Origin: Spisula solida
Lineage: Eukaryota; Mollusca; Bivalvia; Venerida; Mactridae
Length of the DNA stretch: 64,000 nt
Assembly (NCBI GenBank): GCA_947247005.1
Contig: OX365952.1
Coordinates: 3,246,501-3,310,500, forward strand
Reading direction: 5' to 3'
Under the pieces are notes generated by a model. It ran no database searches, was not told the origin of the DNA, and worked only from the letters and a program-made list of their open reading frames with translations. Shown here in pieces: positions 46,301 through 58,300 of this stretch (its first letter is position 1; each line of letters opens with the position of its first letter). A program made the position numbers and the translations under genes.

Positions 46301-49300
46301 GAATCTCTTTCTGACTCACTAAACATTGGGTTAAGTTCGAACTAATTAAATTTATGATTGTGAAATGCAATATGAAAATTTGTATGGGCAGAAATGTCCA
46401 GATAAAAATATTTTCGACCTACCGACCTCTTAATTTTTCATCATGATACTTGAACCTTATCATATGTTTGACCTTTATCGAATTATTGTTCAGAGATCAC
46501 TATTTAGAAATAATATATTTTATACATTCACTAGTTTATATACTGAAGAAGAAATCACCTTGACTAAAACTGCGACATTATGGCGTACACAACCATCAAA
46601 GATCTTCCAGACGGAGATTGCAAAATTCAAAACTTTCCCGCCAATTTTACTTACCGTTGACTATGAGAGCCAGGCGAACATTGCATTGAAGTCTGCAACA
46701 AAACACGCAGTCGATTATACAGGCGACTTTTCGGCGGACGGACGAACTGTGATAAGTAAACAAATAATCTAATAAATTAACATAGTTTTATAATTATATC
46801 ACTGCAACGATAAATAAGGAGGAGACTCTACTACTTTTAGTGCGTTATAAAAAGCCTGTACTTCGACCTTTTACGCATGACCTAATGACGTATTGTGTTG
46901 AATATTACCAGTTTCCTCGAGAACGCTGCGGCATGTCGGTGATATATAGAGGCTCACAAGGAATGCGGGGCTTGCCCAAATGTGCTGCTTTTTAAATAAA
47001 GTCGTTATTTTCATTTATGTTGTGTTTAAACCAAATCTCGTACATATACGTAATATGTATATCTGTGCACTCTATATGGCTCTGGTTTATGTGATGCGAT
47101 CTGTATGAATTTTATGCCCCGACATCTGCTGATGCGGAGGCATATATTGATTGTCCCGTCCGTCCGTACTCACTTGTAGTTGTGGGGTGTGGAACAATAG
47201 GCTATATTTAGATTGTATTCATTCATCCGTTGCTTACGGGGTGTAAATTAATTGATTGACTTAGCTTGTTTTTATACACAAGGCTTCAACCGGGACGTAA
47301 TTGAACACAGGCTTGTTTATTTTAAACGGTCGATGTAGTTAGTTATAAAATATGATAGTGTTATGTTTTCCAGCGACTCATGTCATTTAGAGATGGACAT
47401 TAGTAGGTAGGAAAATAACGTCTTTCGCTAATATTCGCCCAAAAATCAAATATAAGGCATTTTGTCATAACAACTATACATGTGCATAGTCTATTTGGTG
47501 TAGGTCAAACATTCGAAGAGGGAAAGCCTTCTAAGAACGAGGTCTCCAAATATGACTGGACTGTGACGTCATCAGAACAGAATGTTAATACCAATGGTAC
47601 AATGAACGCGACATTCACAGTATTTCAAAACCTAACAATAATACCATCCATATCCTGGGCTATGAAAGATGTAGACATGAACCTAGCACCACCAATCCAT
47701 GTCAGGTAAGCCTAGGTCCCACTGAGGAATTCCACATCGGCTGTGTTCTCCCGATTTCTTCCGATATCACCCGATTCATCACAATTCCTTCTGATATCAC
47801 ACACTGTCTCATGACTTCCCCGAAGCTTCCCCAAGATCACGAGGAATCTGTTGCCGATGTCCTGACAGCTCATTAATTTCAATCGGGAGTAGAACTACAT
47901 TGCCGAGGCAAAAAGTGCTCAGTGAGACCTAGACTGTACATTACGTTTTTGTTTTTCCATTTCGATAGCTACAGAATTCCGTTTGGATCATTCCCTTTAA
48001 ATGTGATAATCTGTAAAGTGAGATCACGAGAGTACGATGACGAATTTTCACTAATAAACAATAAAATGAACGGATTTGATGTGGATTAGATAATTGGCCT
48101 TACGATTCTCATTATGCACCAGTCACGCTTTGCCCCTCTCCTACCCCGGGAAAGGGCCGGGATTTTGCCTTTACAAATCCCTGGTAAAATCCCTGCACCC
48201 CTAGGGCCATACAGATGGTAAAACCCCCGTAAATTGCCCCCGCCCTATATCTCATATAGTTACAACAATATTTTCCCGCTATTTTTTGCGCGAAACAAAA
48301 TCCACGCACTCACACGGCAGTGCGGGAACATCGGAAAGGTAATATCACGGGACTGTTCCCCCACTATGCCTCGTAATCCCCCGCCATTACCCGGGGTTGG
48401 GGGCGTGGTTTCGATTGAATGGTGCATAATCGTCCATTATAACTATAAACATAATGATATACCAAGTATATACAAAATATTGACCCTTTCAATTGCGGTG
48501 TTACTAATAAACAAAAACTTTACCTTTTTATAAATAAGTATAATCTTTACTGAGGATTACATTATAATTGCTTGTTTTGTTTTATATTTTACAGTTTACG
48601 ACCAACAATCAACGTGATATCAACGTCAGACACAGTGACCAGATGTCATAGGAGCTCGGTTGTCATTGACAGCAACGTAACGGTGGCAGAAACAGACTTC
48701 AGTGTTGATGCGTTCGGAATACATATATGGTAATTCATCTAGACACTAACTTTAAAACTAAATTTCTAATTCTCTAAAATCAAAACAAATACAGTTCAGT
48801 TCTGACAGCTCTAACTCAGTAACAGCCGCCTTTGATTCGTTGATATTTAAAGAATACGTTAATTAAACAGACTTTGGTAAAGATTAGCTATGAAATGAAT
48901 GAATACACCAGTCACCACAGTTGATTTTCCTCCACATGTTGAGAAGTCTTCGGTTCCTTGAGGAAGAGTAAGTTAGTACTGGTTTGGATACAGTACAGGA
49001 AAACTGATTAGACGAATCGACAGTGGTAAACAACTGATTGTTGAGAAACGACATTAAACCCGGATGAACAAACAGACAACCATGTGCATCCATGGTAGTG
49101 ACTTATCCGAATTTGGGCATTTTAAGCCTAGGTCCCACTGAGCATTATTTGCCTCGGCAATGTACTCCCGATTTAAATTAATGAGTTATCAGGACATAGG
49201 GAACAGGTCCATCGTGGTCTAGGGGAAGCTTTGTGGGGAGTCATGAGACAATTTGTGATATAGCAAGGAATCGTGATGAATCTGGTGGTATCGGAAGATA

Positions 49301-52300
49301 TCGGGAGAACATCGCCGATGAGGAACTCCTCAGTGTGACATAGGTTTTAAGAGCAGTTCTCTGAGAAAACCAAATTTTTAAAGAAGGGCTGCGGCACGCA
49401 TAGTCACCGATTTTCCTGAAACTTTCAGGACTTAGTCGTATCCATGCACGTACAAAGTATTGATGCTCATTTTATTTCTAACACTTCCGGTTACCATGGT
49501 AACAGATGTTGAAGTTTTTGGTCAAAATCGGGTTAATTGAGGTAGAAAATTTTCCATAAAACACCAGTTTTGTACTAACCCTGATGGAAAACTGAAGATA
49601 TACAGAAAAAATTAGTCTGCATTATTGAATAAAGATATTATCAGGTAAACATAATGAACTATAGTCAAAATTTTACATTGACTAAATACTATTCAAAGGT
49701 TGTTACAAAAGTAGGCATTTTCGCAGAATTTCATTTTTTTTGAAAAATGTTAAAAACGGCAATTTTTAAAGTAATATAATTTTATAACGCAGCAAAACTA
49801 GACACAGTGGTGCATATTTTCTGAAAGACCTAACCTTGGTTTATCATATAATGAAATAAAATCGCTGGGCACTCCGGAAACTTTTTTTTAAGAAAACACC
49901 AAATATGACCCAAAATCTGTACTGTGTAAATTCTTGATTATCCCTCTTTCTAAGGCAAGATGCTATTATTTTTTAAATGTTATATTTACATGCATTTTCC
50001 CATGATAAAAACATTCTATGTTCGTAGCTTTTCATTTTAATTTCAATTTAATTGCAAAAAATGACATTCACAGTTGTTGCCATGGCAACCATTTAGAAAA
50101 AATATCAAAAAAATGTTTGTTTATTGGCTCAGAGTTGTCAAAAATGCTGGAAAACATTCTAGTAACATTACTTATTCTTCTTTATTGCAAAATACTACAT
50201 ATTCTTATTGATTTGTACCCTTTATTAGGTTCATAAGTTCTTCATAGAATATATATACGCTTTATTAGGCCCCTACCTTCTGTCAGTCAATCTGTCAAAA
50301 ATCTGGATCCTGACATAACTCGAACAGTTTCCAAGCTAGGTTTATGAAACTTGATATGTAGGTGAGGGCCAATAAGGAGATTATGCACATCTAATTGATT
50401 TTTATTTTGCTGCTAATTCTGGTTGCTATGGATACGAAAACAGTGAAAACACTTCAAAATCTGGGATCCTGCCATAACGCAAACAGTTTCCAAGCTAGGT
50501 TTATGAAACTTTGTATATGGCAAGGAGTCTATAAGAATATCATGTACACATAAATATTTTTTATTCTGACTAAAAATGTGGTTGCTATGGATACTGAAAT
50601 AGTTACAGGACTATCTTTGTATAATCCAAAAATTATCAATGCTAGGGTGACAATTTATGGTGACTGTGTGCATTATGTGTGGTCAATGTTGAGATGGCGC
50701 CTATTAATTAATATTTGTTACCTCCTTTTAAGGTACTAGATGTCCTTATGGTTAGAATTTACTGAATAAACAAGAGATTCATCACAATCTAATATAAATG
50801 CCTTTATTAAGCATCATTCTAATGTTTACTGTTAGTGCCAAATACATAATTCACAGCAGATACCATGGCAACCATTTGTGAAAAATGCCAAATATGTGTA
50901 GTTGTATCAATCTGAAAGCAATTTTAGCTGCAGAATTACTATCATGATCATAATTATGCAGTCAAATGGTTTAAATGTAGTGGATTCCCATTTTCATAGA
51001 TGAAAATTTTTCCCATGGTCCACATTAGCTATATTCATTTAGCTTTATCCGTTCAGCTTCTCAAGGAGATAAATTATCATTATATAACCCTAATGCTACT
51101 ACATGTATTACTGATAAATGGTATATTAAAGAAATAAAATAGTCATAATATAAAAATACAACAGAAACAGAATTTTTATTTATTAGAATAATTTCATCCA
51201 GTACACCTACATGAAATAATAAATGCGAAATTAGCAATGCCACACATGAGACGGTGACAAATTATACCCCAACAGCACCGCCTTGTTACAGAACCACATT
51301 TTCATGAAGGCTTAACAACTAAGTACAACTGGAACCATGCTGCTTAATCATCACATAAACCACTGTCACCACTTTTGAACTTGAGCAGCATATGCACATA
51401 AGCTACAGTAGCCTATACGGCAAGTTTCATCACAATATCTCATTCCTAACTGAAGTTATTGTCTAGAAAAAGATTTTCTGTTTTAAGTATGTGACCTTGA
51501 CTGTGACCTTGACCCCACTTTCCATTTTGAGCGGCATATTTATGTAAACTGCCAATACAGCAAGTTTCATCAAAATATCTCATTCTTAACTTAAGCAGTC
51601 ATCTGGAAACTAAAAAGGGACCGACCGGCAGACAGACAGACAAGTTTGAACACTTGTACTCCCAAACTTTGTTGGGTAGGGGTATAATTATTTGTCAATG
51701 GAAGTCATTCAATGGTGAAGTTGTTAAATAGGATATACAATGTAAATGTATAAACTGAACTGTAAAATATGGTATCTGAGCATAAGGGTATAGCTGGAAC
51801 AAATTAACATGGTCCTCAACCTTAATTCATGAATATATTTAAAAGCTTATTGCACAGAATATACATATATCAATGTCTGCAGGGATTTAGATTAGTGATT
51901 ATAGTAGGCATTCATAATGTTCTCTGCACATTAATTAACAGACAAAATTAAATTGTAGACTAGAAATCAACTAATAAATCATGCTGAAAGAGGGGGTTGA
52001 GGACTAAATCAGTTTGTTTGTACTATAGTTCATTAAAATGGTCTAAATAAAACCTTTGTTTAAACCCAATTTATTAATAGTCATTATGTGACAGTTTTGA
52101 ACCAATTCTGTTTCTCAAACAAATTATCAAAATCCAGCTGAGACTGGTGCTTAAAAAGTTTAGTCAGTTTGAATCATCTTATTAAAAGTTTCACTCAGAT
52201 ATAAACTTTTCATTAAGGTAATTGTAAACACTATGTAAAATAATGGATGAACTTTTTCTGGTGAAATTCAGTCACTAGTTCTTGAATAGATATGTAGTAT

Positions 52301-55300
52301 GCACTAGAATGGTGATCAAGTGTCCATGATCCATGTAGCCAAGAAGATATATCAAACTGAAAATCCGTTTTCGTGTATGATTTGGAAGCCTTTAATCTGG
52401 AAAACAAAAATAAAAGGAAATTAAAACCTTGATAAAATAGAAACATACAATTCAAACTTACCTTTCCAAACAATGATTAATTAAAAGTCATTGTTTTTTC
52501 AGGGAGGTCATAATTATAGCCATCACAGTTACTGAGTTAGACATGTATTATTTCTTATATACATCTCATTAAAATTAAGAAGTCCCATGTTTGTCAATGA
52601 GTTTGTTCCAAAGAAGCATAGGACATCATAATTTTATGAGGTGAAGTTAAAACTAAGAAGACCAACCATGTTACAGTAAAGTGAAAGGTTCAAATGTTTG
52701 TTGAAGTAGAATGATAACAATCTTAGTCATGGATCTTTTGACAAAAGTGCTGTCCATTTCAATTTATAAATCCCAATTGAAGAAAGAAACAGATTTTACG
52801 CAGACTACTAACATGGATTCCAAACTAAGTTTAGTATTAATTATATATTATACATATAAATGTACCTGTATTCTGTCACAGAACATTTTCAAGTGCTAGT
52901 CTACTATCCTCAATCATAATCAGGACAGATACATGTACTTTGTAGTTCCAACTTCTGAAAATGAAAGTAAACAGACTCTGCAATGGTGTATGTTTAGATG
53001 AAATAAACAGAATAACAATAAATCATGAAAAGAACATCAGAATAGTAATAAACAGACCATAGCATAAGTGATTTTACAATATTGCAGCTGACATTACAAA
53101 TGGTTGTTGGTGCTCCTTAGCAATATGTGTTCATAAATTCAGCATAATACTTGACCAATAAATATCTGTGTTGTAGTTGTTTGAACAGAACCAAACCATT
53201 CATTGAGATAGAGTGTAAATATATAGACTAGTATGTATACAGTTGAACCTCTATCAGTAGCCACTTGTATTAAACAGTCACCCACTTTGAGCAGTCATAC
53301 ATTATTGGAAAATATGTTTTTATCATAAACAAATAATTATGGCTGGAATGTTTTGTTTCAAATAATATTCATATACTAATGCAGATCTAGTAATAGTATG
53401 GCATATATGATTTGCATAATTATTTAAACACAACATAAAGTCATAAACAAAGGGCACTTACCAGATAGATTGATCTGTTTGATGTATTTCACATCAGCAT
53501 ATTTCAGCACACAGGTTGGGAACTATAAACTGAAAGAAAAGAAACTACATTGTATTTGCCAGGTAAAAGCATGCTTGTATTCCTGATAATATTCATGGAT
53601 CCAATGTTGCAAACAAATGAAGCAAACACTTAATGCACAGCATACTTTTAAAGTAAATATTATACATACTAGCTTATTAATAGTGAAGCCGGGTACGTGT
53701 AAACAGAGCTTTCCACAAGCCCCGGCGGTCAGCGATTTCAATGACTCCTCAGAGATTCACCACCGGCTCTTTTTCTCAAACTGAACCTGACTTTGACTAG
53801 TTCAATTTTTAAAATAAGAAGAAATTAATGATGGAATGACATGTAAACAAACAAACAAATATTCATATGAAGTTTGATGACAATAGCACAATTACTTTTT
53901 AAGTTGCGGATGGCGTTTATAAGAAAATTTTCTTCAAATTTCAAGGGCAACAACTCTGCCAATTTATTGGTCAAATCGGAATGAAATGTATAGCTACACA
54001 ACAACACATCCTAAGTAATATTGATCAATTCCTATGAAGTTCAATGACTGTAGCAATTACATTTCAAGTTACAGACAGCACAACATTTTGTGATGGAAGG
54101 ACAATTAAATACATACATGACCCGACATTATTTGGTGGGGGATGGGATAAAACTTCATGCCAGGAACCCTTACAAGTATGGTATGGAAGATATTTATTGT
54201 TTAAGGGGTTTAGATGATAACAAAAACTATTAGACAAATAGAAAGATCTACCTGAAAACTTCCATTGGCAGTGCAATATCCCAACTTCCAACTGAGGCAT
54301 GTCTTGAACTATCATGCCAGTTTCAGTGCAGCTGTACCAAGTAAAGCCCACCTTGTATCTCTTCTTCTATGTTCATTTTGTAGTTTAAGATGGTCAACCA
54401 ACATTTATTAACACTCTGGATCGTTACAATTAGATAAAACACGAGTTCGTTCATTTATGTCTCTGACACCTACACTGTTTTCAGTCGTCTGTCAAAAAAT
54501 CCGTCCCAGAAATGGCCCTTTCTCAGTGAAAATCACAGTAATATACAATATAACATCTGCAAAAGTTATTCTCTGATGGTTCCTGTCTTAATCTTGATCA
54601 AAACACATTGCTGCCATCCTATTAATACTGTAAATCCAAAGAATAGTTTGACTTTATGAACCAACAGTCACATGTCCGCCATTTTTAATTGAAGAGCTGT
54701 TTTCGCAAGGGAGAGCACTCGGGTCATCAATTTAGGCAAGAGACCAACAAATTACAGCATTTTTTTTCAAAATTGTCAATTTTCTGGCTGGAGTTGTAGA
54801 TTTGTTTTTAGAGTGCCCACAAATGTTTTTCTTTATACTTGTAGACTGACTTTATGCCCATTCACCTATATTAATGGCTATATTGAGTAATGCTGCGATT
54901 ATTGTTTACATGCAGGTAAAAAAGACCACAAAATCATGTTTTTTGCCTCAAAACCTCGAGTTTAACAGGCTCTAAAAAAAATACTAAAGTAAATATTTAT
55001 TTTCTTTTGCTATCAGTTGATAGGTAATTTATTTCAATTTATTATTATAACTTAGAATATTTGTTGTCATAGCAATTGTTGGAAAAATAATTAATATTTC
55101 GAGAACAGGTCTCTTTTTCACGTTTTTTCACATTTCCCCTACTTTAAGACCAGTTGCTATGGAAACGGAGAGGAATTTCAAGAAACGGAAAAAAATTGAA
55201 ATTAAAATATGGGGTCAGTGTACACAACTAACACATTTTTATCAAAATCTGTGAGATTGCGTGGCCAAAAAAATTTGGTGCTCTCAGAGAACTGCTCTTA

Positions 55301-58300
55301 ATTACGAAAACCTGATAATGCCAGAATAGTATCATGCGGTTTGCATAGAATATAGTCAATGTTATGTTTTTATTTCACAGGAATGTAAAACTGATGAACA
55401 GTCTGACGAGGAAGCTGAGCATGTTGAACCAGACCTTAATGAATCACTGTCACGCTGACTGTCACGGTCCTGTACAGTTAGCCATTGGTGAAAGTATGGA
55501 ACAAGTTTGTCACGCTCCTAGTTCACCTATACGTAGAGATAGTGAGAGATTCTCTAGGTTTGTACTACAAGTCAGTGTTCTTCTTCTTCATCCACCTCTT
55601 CTTCTCCTTGTTCTCAATCTTCTTCTTCTACTCCTCCTTCCTCATCTCCATATTCACATTCTTCTTCAGCCTCTTCTTCGCCTTCATCGTACTCTCCACC
55701 TTATTTTTCTTCTTCTATCTCTCTTCTTCCGAAGTGTTTTCAAATATAATTGTTTTGTTTTTCATTTAGACCGGGGCCACTTTAATACAGAGCTAATATT
55801 TTGTACACTGTTCTTTTCGTGGTAAATGCTGCCTTCCCTGTCCGATTTGTTAATACTATCTTTTTTACCGTTAGCCGTTTATACACACACATGTAGTATC
55901 CTCCCATATTTTTAAGCTATGTTTACCTTATCAAACAAATTTCAATTTGAAGATTAAAAAAGCTTTTGTAAAAGAAAATATGCATGCCCCAAAACTGATA
56001 TCACTCCATCTTTTTAAATAATTATACATAATATTATATGTTATCTATTTTACAGTCTACACCAACTGTACGGTGACTATATATTGTTTGACCATGAAGC
56101 TGATGGTGCAAGCTGGTGTGGGAAACCAGACAGACAATGTGTAGACTGCTCTAAAGCTGGCACTAACAATATAACTAAGTGTTCAACACGTCAAATGAAC
56201 GCTGACTTAGCAGCTGCAGTCACCCGCCTTGCAAAATTTATGGAAGCAGAATGGCCTGACAGTATGTACGATATATTATATTTACAGAAACTATATTACT
56301 TTACACATTTTCACGAAATTCTCCAGACCTGCTCTGAACAATATTTATTAAATATCTGTGAAAAGTTGAAGCATATGCTTTGAATACATTTTGTGCAATA
56401 TGCAAAGTACACAATTTACTGGGGCAACGCTCGTATAGTCTGTTTATTTAGGTCTGGCACCTGCATACAATCATCGCAATATCATAACACTGTTTTTCTA
56501 TTATTTAGAGAAAAGGGTAGTGAAAACCAATACCTTAAGTTACATACTGATACAGGTACTTGTACATATAATATCTATATAAAATAAGACATTAAGCCGA
56601 GGTCCCACTGAGCATTGTTTTGCATCGGCGATGTAATCCCGATTGAAATTAATGAGCCATCAGGACATCGGCAACAGATTCCTCGTGGTCTAGAGGAAGC
56701 TTTGGGGGAAGTCATGAGACAGTTTGTGATATCAAAAGGAATTGTGATAAATCGTGTGGTCACAGTATCAGAAGAAATCGGGAGACCATCGCCGCTGTGG
56801 AATTCCTCAGTAGGACATAGGTTTTTGTAAGAGATATTGCAATGTTTATGTAATTAATGTCTTGTAAACAAGTGACTGACCTGATAACTCGATTTATACA
56901 TGCATTACTTCGACAATGCTATAAACCGACACTCTTTGTGACCTCAGAAAAAATGAGACCGTGAATAATTTGATTGTGATATAATTATAGATCGTTTATA
57001 AAGTTCAGTTAGTCCTTATAACTTGTTTTGACATTATAAGCTGTTCATAGCTTTCGTGTGCAGCCCGACAAAACATCTGGGTACTGTTTTATCAAGGCAC
57101 TTACGGAAATCGGAAAACTTACGAACAAATTTAAAGTCTTTATATTTTGTTTACAGTTATGTAGGGTGGTAAATGGAGCTGCACTATTAACAATGATTCA
57201 ACTAATTAAATCCTACAAACCATGTCTAGCTCAAATTAGCAGTTGTAAAAGAGTTATAAAGAATTAAAATTTGAACGTAACTTTAAGATTTTCGTAAGTG
57301 CTTTAATAAACAGTACCTTGGTCTTTAATTGTGATTGGTACGATATATGCTTGTATTATGAGTTTCGAAAATCATGCTTATATCACTAAACAAATTAAGA
57401 TAACCTCAATGCGTACTGTATACTTCATAAATATGTAATATGTGTTGAATCCGCCGGTTTACGAACCGTAAACAAATGCGAGTTTACCTAAGAAATTCGT
57501 GATTATTTATTTCCTCGAGTAAGTAATATTTACTGCAATATGCTGTTACCTAATGTATTTATGCTCCGTTTCCACAGGGAAGCTTTTTGTACGAAAGGCT
57601 TTGGACGAACCAACGTCAATACATCCAGACGGTATATATAGTAGCTCATCGGTGTTCAGCGAAGGTAGAGCCGCTCTAGTTTCCGTCACCAAACCAACCA
57701 CATCCTGGACGGGTTCCCCTGTTATAGAGGAAAATGATTTTATTGTCAAGCGTTTAGGCGAACTTGCTGTATGTTCGAAATTCAAGCGGGTGGAAACCAG
57801 TTACCCGTCAGTAACAATGTGTGTTGAGAAAAAATTTCATTCCAATGTCAGGAAACGCTCCCTTTTGTCAAGGACTCGAAGATCAGGGCATGTTGAACAT
57901 TCTATGGTGAAGGAAATACTGGAAAATCTTGGTAAAATACACTCCTGATTTCTAGATTCAATTACAAAGAAAGTAAACCAGAATCATAACGTATTATACG
58001 AATACTTGAATTGTCAGCAATGATAATGTACGACATTATTGAACTGGTGCCGATCTCCTGAAGTATTTCAATAATATGAGCAACTGATCTCATCTCAAAT
58101 ATGGGCAAGTGAACTCAAAATTAGGATGACTGAACAGAAATGATGTTCTGAGTTTATTACAGTAAAATTTCAAGAGCTCGAACTTAAGATGTATCTCTAA
58201 TTTCAACTCTGATTTAGGCAAAATCTCAATTTTAGTTGAGATTTCTATTTGAGATGCCTCGGAAGATCGGGACCAGGGACTCATTATTTGCCACTTATTT

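Larger units (their letters stand above)
49351..55297. mobile_element. 5.9-kb element with terminal inverted repeats flanked by TTAA (piggyBac-type insertion)
   Basis: The left end GAGCAGTTCTCTGAG and the right end CTCAGAGAACTGCTC are exact complements; pairing continues into 'accaaattttt'. TTAA stands at 49347-49350 and 55298-55301, the target duplication of piggyBac-type transposases. It fills intron 8 of the Hedgehog-domain gene. No transposase is recognised. Short minus-strand frames (for example 52231-52473 and 54064-54351) are open but unassigned. Confidence 0.75.

Noticed and set aside
55485..55825. Open frames continuing exon 9 into the pyrimidine tract
   Set aside because: They only read the CTT-rich run as Leu/Phe/Ser; the donor at 55558 joins exon 10 in frame with a recognised motif.
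57546..57785. 79-codon minus-strand frame within exon 11
   Set aside because: Antisense shadow of exon 11, which carries the Hedgehog-like motifs.
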